A stretch of 64,000 bases of DNA from Blautia sp. (lineage in GTDB: Bacteria > Bacillota > Clostridia > Lachnospirales > Lachnospiraceae), in NCBI GenBank assembly GCA_023664455.1, contig JAMPFM010000005.1, forward strand, positions 30,838 to 94,837. Direction: 5' to 3'. Both the position numbers and the translations under genes were made by a program. Within the stretch, counting starts at the first letter, position 1; each line of letters begins with the position of its first letter. This document shows positions 9,475 through 16,346 of this stretch, piece by piece. The notes under the pieces are model-generated. The model was not told where the DNA came from. It saw only the letters and a program-made list of their open reading frames with translations, and did not search any database.

Positions 9475-10005
9475 CTATGAATGATAATAGCCGTGGTACT
9501 GTAAACGGATTTTATCGGCAATCAGGGCGATAAATTCGGAGTTGGTAGGCTTGCCTTTTCCCGTATTAATCGTATAACCGAAGAGTGCGTCTAACGTTTC
9601 CATCTTTCCCCTGGACCATGCCACTTCAATGGCATGTCTGATGGCGCGTTCTACCCGGCTTGGCGTCGTCTGATATTTTGCCGCGATGGTCGGATAGAGG
9701 ATTTTGGTAATGGAACCTAACATTTCTACATCTTCTACCGACATCATGATGGCTTCCCGCAGATACTGATAGCCTTTGATATGCGCGGGCACGCCGATTT
9801 CATGTATCATATTCGTCACTTCTCTCTCCAGACCATGCGCATCCGCTTCCTGCTCTGTATCGGGTATTCTGGCATAAGCGGTATCCTGTCTGCCCGATGG
9901 CACCGTAATCATAATCTGAAATTCTCTATCCCCACTCATCAGATTATTCAATATCTGATACACTTTCTCATTATCTCTTGTTACGGTTAAATTCAACTGT
10001 TCCAT
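9475..10005 (-). CDS. Spo0A-like DNA-binding protein with truncated receiver domain
   Basis: 176 residues against about 265 for Spo0A. Residues 60-176 are a near-canonical Spo0A effector domain, including [16 protein letters not shown], the recognition region [20 protein letters not shown] and the conserved end [17 protein letters not shown]. The first 45 residues resemble the beginning of a Spo0A receiver (MEQLNL, then RDNEKV where Spo0A has ADDN), but the acidic pocket is degenerate and the rest of the receiver, with the phosphorylated Asp and the conserved Thr and Lys, is absent. It should bind 0A boxes without phosphorylation control, or act as an antagonist. It lies between glgA and the sigma/anti-sigma pair. 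Whether a full spo0A exists elsewhere cannot be seen. Confidence 0.85.
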   Translation of the reverse strand: MEQLNLTVTRDNEKVYQILNNLMSGDREFQIMITVPSGRQDTAYARIPDTEQEADAHGLEREVTNMIHEIGVPAHIKGYQYLREAIMMSVEDVEMLGSITKILYPTIAAKYQTTPSRVERAIRHAIEVAWSRGKMETLDALFGYTINTGKGKPTNSEFIALIADKIRLQYHGYYHS

Positions 10006-10043
10006 AGACTTCCTCCACTTTTACATATTTCTCTTATCTTTCC

Positions 10044-10075
10044 CCGGAAATAACAGGATTCTCTATTATTTCCGG
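10044..10075 (-). promoter_or_regulatory. Hairpin in the leader of the Spo0A-like gene
   Basis: Perfect ten-base arms CCGGAAATAA and TTATTTCCGG flank a 12-base loop about 40 bases upstream of the start codon. No T run follows in either direction, so a leader structure or a binding site is more likely than a terminator. A TATAAT lies about 25 bases further upstream. Confidence 0.45.
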
Positions 10076-10165
10076 CTCTTTGATAACAATATTATAAACA
10101 ATGCCGGAGTTCTATGGAATATTTAGGCATCGCATTACCAAAACCGCTTCTTAATGGAAAACTTT

Positions 10166-11098
10166 TTATTGCAGTTCAAAGGTAATAAATAGTTCTTCCC
10201 TGTCCGGATCTTCTTTCCCTTCTGCACCCGCTTCGGCACAAGTCATGATACAACTGCCCACCAGGACATCCTCAGATTTTGACGTACCATCGGCATAATT
10301 GACAGTACAGGTGATTACTGTGTGATTCAGCATCTTTTGATATCCAGTATTCGTATTTTCCAACGTATTTTGAAATATCAGCGTTTTCAATTCCCCATTA
10401 TCCGGGCACACGTTACAAATATTAATCCAGGTATCCTCCGCCGCCTGCTTCTGATAATCCAGTGTAAAAGATTGATACAAAGCCGTCTCAAAAGTACGCG
10501 ATGCTTCTTCTTCCGTGTCTAAATTATCATCCCCGCCGATGATTCCGGTATTTAACTCTCCATCGTAGGGCTGCCCGTCGATAATGATACTGCTGCCCTT
10601 TGGCTGGACAATCTGGAAGGCGCCTTGATTAATGCTGTATGTAACGCTTTCAATACCATTACCCTGACAAGTAAACGGCACATTAATACAAAATGCTACA
10701 CCGCCCTCTTCTATCTCTTCAACCACCCAACTGCCTGCATATTTCTGCGGAAGAACGGAACCGTCACTAATCATTTGCACCGGCTGATTTTTTTCAAGCT
10801 CCGAGGACATGACCTTGAGGGTAAAAGTATTCTCAGTAACGGAAAAATCTTCACTATCCACCATTTCTCCGGCAACCAAAGAATCTTCATTTTTCATCAT
10901 TTTTACCATAATACTCGATAGCAGCATGAGTACCACACAGGCAGCGGCTATCGCATAGATACTTTTTTTACTATTATTTCGTTCTCTTTTCATGGTATGT
11001 TCTCCTTCCTCTTTGATAGTCAAAAAGGCGGCGTCCATCTTTTTAAGAACCACTTCCGGCACATCGATATCGTATAAAAAAACATTGTCTTTCCCCAT
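10166..11098 (-). CDS. Single-pass membrane protein, probable anti-sigma factor of the adjacent ECF sigma
   Basis: 310 residues from the ATG at 11098, which lies 2 bases after the sigma factor stop. A cytoplasmic segment of about 50 residues precedes one membrane helix (SIYAIAAACVVLMLLSSIMV), then an extracytoplasmic domain of about 230 residues. No named domain is recognised with certainty; topology and position fit the membrane anti-sigma partners of SigV-like factors. It probably holds the sigma factor at the membrane until an envelope signal arrives. Confidence 0.7.
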   Translation of the reverse strand: MGKDNVFLYDIDVPEVVLKKMDAAFLTIKEEGEHTMKRERNNSKKSIYAIAAACVVLMLLSSIMVKMMKNEDSLVAGEMVDSEDFSVTENTFTLKVMSSELEKNQPVQMISDGSVLPQKYAGSWVVEEIEEGGVAFCINVPFTCQGNGIESVTYSINQGAFQIVQPKGSSIIIDGQPYDGELNTGIIGGDDNLDTEEEASRTFETALYQSFTLDYQKQAAEDTWINICNVCPDNGELKTLIFQNTLENTNTGYQKMLNHTVITCTVNYADGTSKSEDVLVGSCIMTCAEAGAEGKEDPDREELFITFELQ

Positions 11099-11100
11099 GC

Positions 11101-11619
11101 TTATCCCTCTCTTTCCATCCCATAATAGCATTCTGCAAGTTTCTTCCGCCCTCGGTGAAGTCTCGTCTGCACCGTACTCTTAGGCATTTTTAAAATTCTT
11201 GCAATCTCTTCAATATGGTAGCCTTCACTATAAAACATTGTCAGTATGATACGATATTTTTCATCCAATGTCTGGAGCGCTTCTTTCAATTCAAGATTAT
11301 ACTCATCATAGACCGCCACTTCTTCATACTCTTCCAAAGCACAAATATGCTCCCTACTTTTCCGTATCTTATAGCATTTGTTTATCAGAATCCGAATCAT
11401 CCATGTTTTAAAATATTGGACATATTTCAGCGTATCTATTTTATCCCAGCAGACAAGTACTGTATCTTGCATTGCATCCGCCGCATCCTCATCATTCAGC
11501 AGAATCGCCAGCGCAACCCTATACATATCTTTCGTATAAAGCTGCATGAGTTCCATAAAAGCATCCGCATCTTTTTGTTTCGCCTTTTTGACTAAATTTT
11601 CAATTGTATCGTCCTGCAT
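11101..11619 (-). CDS. ECF RNA polymerase sigma factor
   Basis: 172 residues. Region 2 is at about 25-90 (YTKDMYRVALAILLNDEDAA, DAMQDTVLVCWDKI). Region 4 is at about 110-165, with YSEGYHIEEIARILKMPKST and the end RLHRGRKKLAE. This is a complete two-domain extracytoplasmic-function sigma factor. It is translationally linked to the membrane protein after it. Regulon unknown; factors of this kind usually activate their own operon. Ribosome site AGGAGG lies 8 bases before the ATG. Confidence 0.9.
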   Translation of the reverse strand: MQDDTIENLVKKAKQKDADAFMELMQLYTKDMYRVALAILLNDEDAADAMQDTVLVCWDKIDTLKYVQYFKTWMIRILINKCYKIRKSREHICALEEYEEVAVYDEYNLELKEALQTLDEKYRIILTMFYSEGYHIEEIARILKMPKSTVQTRLHRGRKKLAECYYGMEREG

Positions 11620-11760
11620 GAAGCATTTCCTCCTGTGCGCCCAGTTGGTATAGGCAAAAAAGAGCGTCCTCTTTTCGTCCTACATCTATTAGATACCATA
11701 TCCTGCCGAAAAATCCCATATTCGCTGAAAAACTTTTTTTGCGCCATTTATCGCTAATCT

Positions 11761-11816
11761 AAAGAAGAAGAAGCTTTCAACATATCTGTTAAAAGCTTCT
11801 TCTTTGTATCTTATTC
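11761..11816 (-). terminator. Hairpin after the toxin gene, copy 1 of a duplicated element
   Basis: AAAGAAGAAGCTTT and AAAGCTTCTTCTTCTTT (minus strand) form a 13-bp stem around an ACAGATATGTTG-type loop, downstream of the YoeB-like gene. The 49 bases at 11768-11816 recur at 12676-12724 with six differences, so the yefM-yoeB module and a spoIVB fragment lie between two direct copies. Confidence 0.65.
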
Positions 11817-11867
11817 ATGGCCACCAGATTTAAGTTATTTTGTTGGTAATTTCTGGCAATCTTATTG

Positions 11868-12161
11868 CTATATTTTATCGTAATGCGACCACATGCGCAC
11901 TATCTTCACCGTACCTTCATACTTTATGTTGTCTTCTTCAAATTCCCCGGCATACACCTGATATACAAGCCTGTGCTGAATATTGATTCTCCGGGAAAAA
12001 AAGCCTTTCAGGTTGCCTACAAGCGGCTCATACGCAGGGGGCTTCTGAAATGGGTCACCCCTGATGACTTCGATAAGTTCTTTTGCCTTTATTTCCAGTC
12101 CGGCTGATTTAAGGCTCGTGATATCTTTTGCCGCCTGTTTTGTATAGACTATCCTATACAA
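11868..12161 (-). CDS. Txe/YoeB-type toxin (mRNA interferase)
   Basis: 97 residues with the family core LEIKAKELIEVIRGDPFQKP, FFSRRINIQHRLVYQV and the C-terminal RMWSHYDKI carrying the catalytic His-Tyr end. YoeB-type toxins cleave mRNA in the ribosomal A site. The start is a TTG directly after the antitoxin TGA, with GAGGTGG 8 bases upstream inside the antitoxin end, so the two are translationally coupled. All expected core residues are present, so it appears intact. Confidence 0.88.
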   Translation of the reverse strand: MYRIVYTKQAAKDITSLKSAGLEIKAKELIEVIRGDPFQKPPAYEPLVGNLKGFFSRRINIQHRLVYQVYAGEFEEDNIKYEGTVKIVRMWSHYDKI

Positions 12162-12413
12162 TCACCATTCCACCTCACTTTCAGACAGACATTCTTCAAA
12201 CGGGGTGTTTCCTCCCACGATAATCGATTCCGCAAGTCCCGGCATAGAATTGAGATACAGCGTTTCCTGAATGGCATTCCAGTCATCCTCGCCGATAAGG
12301 ACTCCGTTCTTCCCTCTTGAATTGGTTATTGTGACCGGCTCGCTGTTGTAATTAACATCTGCCAATAACTGGTATATATTTTCCCTTGCTTTGGTTACAC
12401 TGATCGCTGACAT
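12162..12413 (-). CDS. Phd/YefM-type antitoxin
   Basis: 83 residues starting MSAISVTKARENIYQLLADV, the Phd/YefM DNA-binding N-terminus, followed by PVTITNSRGKNGVLIGEDDW. The acidic C-terminus would wrap the toxin. The ATG at 12413 is chosen because AAGGAG lies 9 bases before it, whereas the ATG three codons upstream directly abuts that site. It probably represses its own promoter through the palindromes at 12445-12462. Confidence 0.9.
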   Translation of the reverse strand: MSAISVTKARENIYQLLADVNYNSEPVTITNSRGKNGVLIGEDDWNAIQETLYLNSMPGLAESIIVGGNTPFEECLSESEVEW

Positions 12414-12437
12414 GAGTATCATCTCCTTCTTCCATTA

Positions 12438-12466
12438 ATTGTAGCGTACGCTATGGCGTACGTCAA
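12438..12466 (-). promoter_or_regulatory. yefM-yoeB promoter with two CGTACG operator palindromes
   Basis: On the minus strand TTGACG (12466-12461) and TACAAT (12443-12438) have 17-base spacing. Within it lie two CGTACG hexamers (12457-12462 and 12445-12450), 12 bases centre to centre; the second is the core of the 12-base palindrome TAGCGTACGCTA. The layout fits paired operators for the antitoxin-toxin complex. Confidence 0.75.
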
Positions 12467-12473
12467 TATTATG

Positions 12474-12660
12474 TTATGCGTTTTCGGCAATTTTATCACG
12501 CATATTATACTGCACCAGCATATTCTCAATAAAAATCCCATATCCGCTCGTATCGTCCTGTACCAAGACATGGGTGACTGCGCCGACTAATTTACCGTTT
12601 TGGATAATGGGGCTGCCGCTCATGGATATGTCAAAACTGGTGTAAAAACTTTTTCCATTT
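12474..12660 (-). pseudogene. spoIVB 3'-end fragment, copy A
   Basis: Positions 12509-12623 match the 3' end of the intact spoIVB (26913-27027) with about six differences in 115 bases. The frame encodes [12 protein letters not shown], the peptidase S55 active-site region, on to the C-terminus, then runs past the normal stop for 11 residues to a TAA at 12474. Upstream of MSGSP the sequence is unlike spoIVB and encodes [13 protein letters not shown]; the same foreign junction occurs in copy B at 24.7 kb. No start or full domain is present. Confidence 0.85.
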
Positions 12661-12675
12661 TTTGAAAAACTTCAA

Positions 12676-12724
12676 AAGAAGCCTTCAACATATCTGTCAA
12701 AAGCTCCTCTTTTGTACCTTATTC
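12676..12724 (-). repeat. Duplicated hairpin element, copy 2
   Basis: 49 bases that match 11768-11816 with six differences, in the same orientation. The stem is less perfect here. It follows the 65-residue gene and could end its transcript. Confidence 0.65.
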
Positions 12725-12738
12725 ACAATCTTGTTTCA

Positions 12739-12936
12739 TCACACTTTCTGCTTTGGTCTTACAAGTTCGGCAAACTCTCCACCCAGAGAAGCAATAATCG
12801 CACGATTCTTCTCTATACTTTCATTGATTGCATCCCAATCCGGCACATACTTGCTTGTATCAAGTGAACCAGTAAAATAGGGCGGAATTGCAAGATCGTC
12901 CATTGTAATACATTCTTTATCATCTATTTTACTCAT
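12739..12936 (-). CDS. Small protein of unknown function paired with the JAB-like gene
   Basis: 65 residues starting MSKIDDKECITMDDLAIPPY; acidic N-terminal half, then a helix-rich part (DAINESIEKNRAIIASLGGE). No family is recognised. It has a very strong AAGGAGG ribosome site 6 bases before the ATG and starts 11 bases after the end of the JAB-like gene, so the two are surely co-transcribed. It could be a partner or inhibitor of that protein; this is a guess from the pairing. Confidence 0.65.
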   Translation of the reverse strand: MSKIDDKECITMDDLAIPPYFTGSLDTSKYVPDWDAINESIEKNRAIIASLGGEFAELVRPKQKV

Positions 12937-12947
12937 ACTGCACCTCC

Positions 12948-13544
12948 TTATTTATAATATAATCCAACCTCATGGCATCTTCTCAGAAAACCTAATACAG
13001 CTTCATACATTTCCTCAACATTTTTACTTTCTCTACTTCTCTTGTTACACTCATTATACAGTATTCCAGCCTTATTTTCATCATAATTCTTTTCTTTTTT
13101 GAGATAATGTATAGTTCCTTGATTAGATACAACTACCATATATTGAATAGCCCGGTATTTCATCAATGAATATATATCTGTTAAAGAAAAAGTTTTCGTT
13201 GATGGATGGTTGTGTAATACAACAATTATTACATCTCCAACACTGTGAAGCAAATGGTAGGAATATGTATCAGAACATATATTCACATCATGCTCTGTTC
13301 CATAAGCCACACCATATTTTCCTATGTCCCCTCTTTCCATATCCCAAGTAATTGCCACCTCATTACTGTCATTTTCATTTTTCGCAAGAGTCAAAACAAG
13401 CCTTGCCAAACTCTGCATATTCTTATTTTGCTCTTCGGTTAATCCTTTATACTTTATAAATGGCACTTTTTTAATTGCCATCTCCGTAATGGAATACTTT
13501 TTGCTCCTCACTTTTGCCTGTCGTAAATCATTTTCATTGCTCAT
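12948..13544 (-). CDS. JAB/JAMM-like putative metalloprotease domain protein
   Basis: 198 residues. The central VVLHNHPSTKTFSLTDI has the His-x-His...Ser-x-x-Asp arrangement of JAB/MPN metalloproteases, with the shorter six-residue spacing seen in some phage and polymorphic-toxin JAB domains, and follows a hydrophobic strand. An upstream Glu cannot be fixed by eye. The ATG at 13544 has GGAGAG 8 bases upstream; the GTG three codons earlier overlaps that site. The start lies inside the remnant of a serine recombinase gene. It is 0.4 kb from the CRISPR array, with mobile-element scars between. Confidence 0.6.
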   Translation of the reverse strand: MSNENDLRQAKVRSKKYSITEMAIKKVPFIKYKGLTEEQNKNMQSLARLVLTLAKNENDSNEVAITWDMERGDIGKYGVAYGTEHDVNICSDTYSYHLLHSVGDVIIVVLHNHPSTKTFSLTDIYSLMKYRAIQYMVVVSNQGTIHYLKKEKNYDENKAGILYNECNKRSRESKNVEEMYEAVLGFLRRCHEVGLYYK

Positions 13545-13680
13545 TCCCTGCACTCTCCATTTTCATTTCATCTTTGTACTTCCAAAAGATTTCTACCACC
13601 CCGTCCGGCATGGCAACCACTTTTTGAACAAATGCAGAAAGCATATCTTCTGAAAGCTTCTGTCCCTTAAATCCACAAAA
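13534..13680 (-). pseudogene. C-terminal remnant of a large serine recombinase
   Basis: One frame encodes CGFKGQKLSEDMLSAFVQKV followed by VAMPDGVVEIFWKYKDEMKM and ends in TGA at 13534, which is the usual end of transposon-type large serine recombinases. The catalytic domain and the rest are absent, and the frame is closed by a TAA just upstream. It shows that a Tn4451-like or related element once lay here. Confidence 0.65.
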
Positions 13681-13709
13681 CAATTAACTTTCTTTGCTTT
13701 CATTGTGGC

Positions 13710-13932
13710 TATCCTGTAAACCTGTCCACTATCCCATTACATTTCTCACCAACTTCTGCAAGATGTTTTCATAAGGTTTCTGACAAAAACATATACAAAT
13801 AAATGCCCCTGTGCTTTTCCTCTAAGAACGCTGCTGCCTCCTGCCATATTTACCAATTTGATACTCCACTACATCCGAAAATTTGAGATCAAGAATCAGA
13901 TAATCGCTTTTCCTGTGATATGCAATTTTCAT
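13710..13932 (-). pseudogene. tnpV: Degraded tnpV gene (transposon-encoded protein)
   Basis: The frame from ATG 13932 gives MKIAYHRKSDYLILDLKFSD and then EYQIGKYGRR, the IGKYGR motif of TnpV proteins of Tn4451-type mobilizable transposons. A stop and frameshift follow, and the remaining similarity continues in another frame (LEEKHRGIYLYMFLSETL, KHLAEVGEKC). It is clearly inactive. It begins only 15 bases from the last CRISPR repeat. Confidence 0.65.
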
Positions 13933-13947
13933 ATACTGATTCGTGAA

Positions 13948-15439
13948 GGATCACCCCCGCGCATACGGGGAAAATTCTTTGGGTGTATGCCGCGCAATCG
14001 TACCATCAGGATCACCCCCGCGCATACGGGGAAAATTTCTTTTTCTTATCGCGTTTCAAGCGAAACTAAGGATCACCCCCGCGCATACGGGGAAAATCAT
14101 CAAATGACGTTTTTGCGGTGTACCCGATTAGGATCACCCCCGCGCATACGGGGAAAATGGTATTAGTCCTGTATGTCTTGGACTAATTATAGGATCACCC
14201 CCGCGCATACGGGGAAAATGCCGCCCGTTCTGTGTGTGGTTGGGGCTGATTAGGATCACCCCCGCGCATACGGGGAAAATTAGACCTCCTATTCGTGATT
14301 TTTACCGTAATAAGGATCACCCCCGCGCATACGGGGAAAATGTGAAAATTGCCATCAGCAAGCCTTTTTGCGTAGGATCACCCCCGCGCATACGGGGAAA
14401 ATATCTTCTGCCGCTCTTCCCTCACTCCCGGCATAGGATCACCCCCGCGCATACGGGGAAAATTTTGTTTAAAAATAAGACCGCCTTGCAGAACTAGGAT
14501 CACCCCCGCGCATACGGGGAAAATTTAATGGCAGTGTTAGAAGATTTAGAAAATTTAGGATCACCCCCGCGCATACGGGGAAAATATCTTTAAGCAATAT
14601 ACCTCTGTCTTCTGGTTGGGATCACCCCCGCGCATACGGGGAAAATGGTTGCTGGAATAACATACAAGGTTATGCTTTAGGATCACCCCCGCGCATACGG
14701 GGAAAATCTTGGCTTCCCACGTACACGCTAAGTCTACGCAGGATCACCCCCGCGCATACGGGGAAAATGCCATATTTTTGTGTTGACGTATATTCGTCAT
14801 AGGATCACCCCCGCGCATACGGGGAAAATTCCCAGATGCACTATCTTATATAAATGGACAAAGGATCACCCCCGCGCATACGGGGAAAATGGTCTTGCCG
14901 CCGCTTTCCCTCATCAAAAATGAGGATCACCCCCGCGCATACGGGGAAAATCTATGTGCAAATTGCACAAAAACCAATCAATCAGGATCACCCCCGCGCA
15001 TACGGGGAAAATATACGACACATACAATAATTACGGCGACTTTAAGGATCACCCCCGCGCATACGGGGAAAATAATCCGCTACAAAAGCCTAACTGCACA
15101 TATCCGGGATCACCCCCGCGCATACGGGGAAAATCACCGTTAAATATTCTTCAAAATGTATCGGATAGGATCACCCCCGCGCATACGGGGAAAATTTCCA
15201 TACCAGCCGAAATCACCATTCCTGTCGAGGATCACCCCCGCGCATACGGGGAAAATGGCTTATAGACTCCGATCAAGTAATTGACTATAGGATCACCCCC
15301 GCGCATACGGGGAAAATCTGGTTGCGATAGTCGTCACAGGTTGTGCTGTAGGATCACCCCCGCGCATACGGGGAAAATTTATATATTTGATATACAGTTG
15401 GGGCATTAGAAGGATCACCCCCGCGCATACGGGGAAAAT
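13948..15439 (-). CRISPR. Type I-E CRISPR array, 25 repeats and 24 spacers
   Basis: 25 repeats of 28 bases occur at an exact 61-base period from 13948 to 15412, with 24 spacers of 33 bases. No difference was noticed between repeat copies, even at the far end. Read on the minus strand the repeat begins ATTTTCCCCG and ends GGGGGTGATCC, with a CCCCG/CGGGG hairpin core, the form known from type I-E systems of Firmicutes such as Streptococcus thermophilus CRISPR4. On this reading the array is co-directional with the cas genes, cas2 lies at the leader end, and crRNAs carry an 8-nt handle ending GATCC. The base after the repeat is T in 22 of 24 spacers, so the repeat may be better described as 29 bases. 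Confidence 0.97.
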
Positions 15440-15482
15440 ACTAAAAAGATCCCTATATATAAGCATTTATAGAACAATCCCT
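15440..15482 (-). promoter_or_regulatory. Short AT-rich CRISPR leader
   Basis: Only 43 bases separate the cas2 stop from the first repeat. They are AT-rich and contain TATAAATGC and TATATATA on the minus strand. A functional leader would have to be very short or extend into the cas2 3' end; the array may be read through from the cas operon. Confidence 0.5.
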
Positions 15483-16346
15483 TCACATTTCATTCAGTTT
15501 TAAAAACACTTGGTACAATGCCTCACAATCCGATAATGCCCTATGTGGTGTATAAGAAATGCCAAAATACTCCGCCAAAGTTCCTAATTTGTAATTGTCA
15601 ATATCTCTAACTCTTTTTCTCGCAAATGCTAATGCATCAACTACCTTTCTAAATGGAATATCAAAATTATTTTTCCTAAACTCTCTTTCCAAAAAAGTTA
15701 TATCAAAATCCTTATTAAAACATACTACTGTCTTTTCTTTCACTATCTCACTCAACCGCTTTAGCGCATAGCCCAGTTCTACCCCTCTATTTAGCATTTC
15801 ATCAGTTATTTGTGTAAGCTCTACTATTTCAACGGGCAATGCTTTGTCTTGTTTAATCAAAGCGCTCCATGATGATTTTATTCCTGTTTCATCTGCTACA
15901 ATCGCTGCTATCTCTATGATGTTACTCTTTGTAAAATCCAGACCGTCTGTTTCAATATCTAAAAATACCTTTTCTTGATTCGTAGTAAAAGCTCTTTTTC
16001 TTCTCTTGCCTGCAATTAGATACTTTGATGCATCACTAAATCCTTTTTGAAGTTCTTCGCCATCTTTTTCCGGTAATTTAGGTCGCATCATTAGTTTAAT
16101 GCCATCAAAATCCCTTATTTTCCATTCCGTATTGTGAGTGCAAAATTCAAGATGTTGCTCATTTGCAGAACTGTAAACCATAGTCGCCTGACCATCTTTT
16201 ATATTTTGGCATACTCTATTCCAAAGCATTTCTCTTACTTTAGCATTTATTTGCCCAACATAAACACCGGTATGGATTTCAAACAACCATTTTGTTAAAT
16301 CCCCTCGCAATTTGGGCGGACAGCTACTCATCGTTATCACTATCAT
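15483..16346 (-). CDS. cas2: Cas2 fused to a DnaQ-like (DEDDh) exonuclease
   Basis: 287 residues. Residues 1-95 are a type I-E Cas2 (MIVITMSSCPPKLRGDLTKW, TGVYVGQINAKVRE). Residues 125-287 are a DEDDh exonuclease: Exo I VFLDIETDG (D130, E132), Exo II FNKDFDITFL (D215) and Exo III HRALSD (H268, D273), all intact. Cas2 with Cas1 integrates spacers; in S. thermophilus the fused exonuclease domain has been reported to trim prespacers and promote integration. It overlaps the end of cas1 by 23 bases and is the gene next to the array. Confidence 0.95.
   Translation of the reverse strand: MIVITMSSCPPKLRGDLTKWLFEIHTGVYVGQINAKVREMLWNRVCQNIKDGQATMVYSSANEQHLEFCTHNTEWKIRDFDGIKLMMRPKLPEKDGEELQKGFSDASKYLIAGKRRKRAFTTNQEKVFLDIETDGLDFTKSNIIEIAAIVADETGIKSSWSALIKQDKALPVEIVELTQITDEMLNRGVELGYALKRLSEIVKEKTVVCFNKDFDITFLEREFRKNNFDIPFRKVVDALAFARKRVRDIDNYKLGTLAEYFGISYTPHRALSDCEALYQVFLKLNEM

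Noticed and set aside
12509-12623. spoIVB fragments as phage attachment sites
   Set aside because: No integrase gene of the right type is intact nearby, and the shared foreign junction extends beyond spoIVB. Recombination-derived direct repeats are the safer description.
13858-15265. Plus-strand open frames of 84-103 codons with recurring peptides such as DHPRAYGEN and GSPPRIRGK
   Set aside because: They are translations of the CRISPR repeats in three frames; period 61 rotates the frame. Not genes.
13948-15439. Array transcription from the plus strand
   Set aside because: The plus-strand repeat also has a hairpin, but the minus-strand form matches known Firmicutes type I-E repeats and places cas2 at the leader end, co-directional with cas genes.
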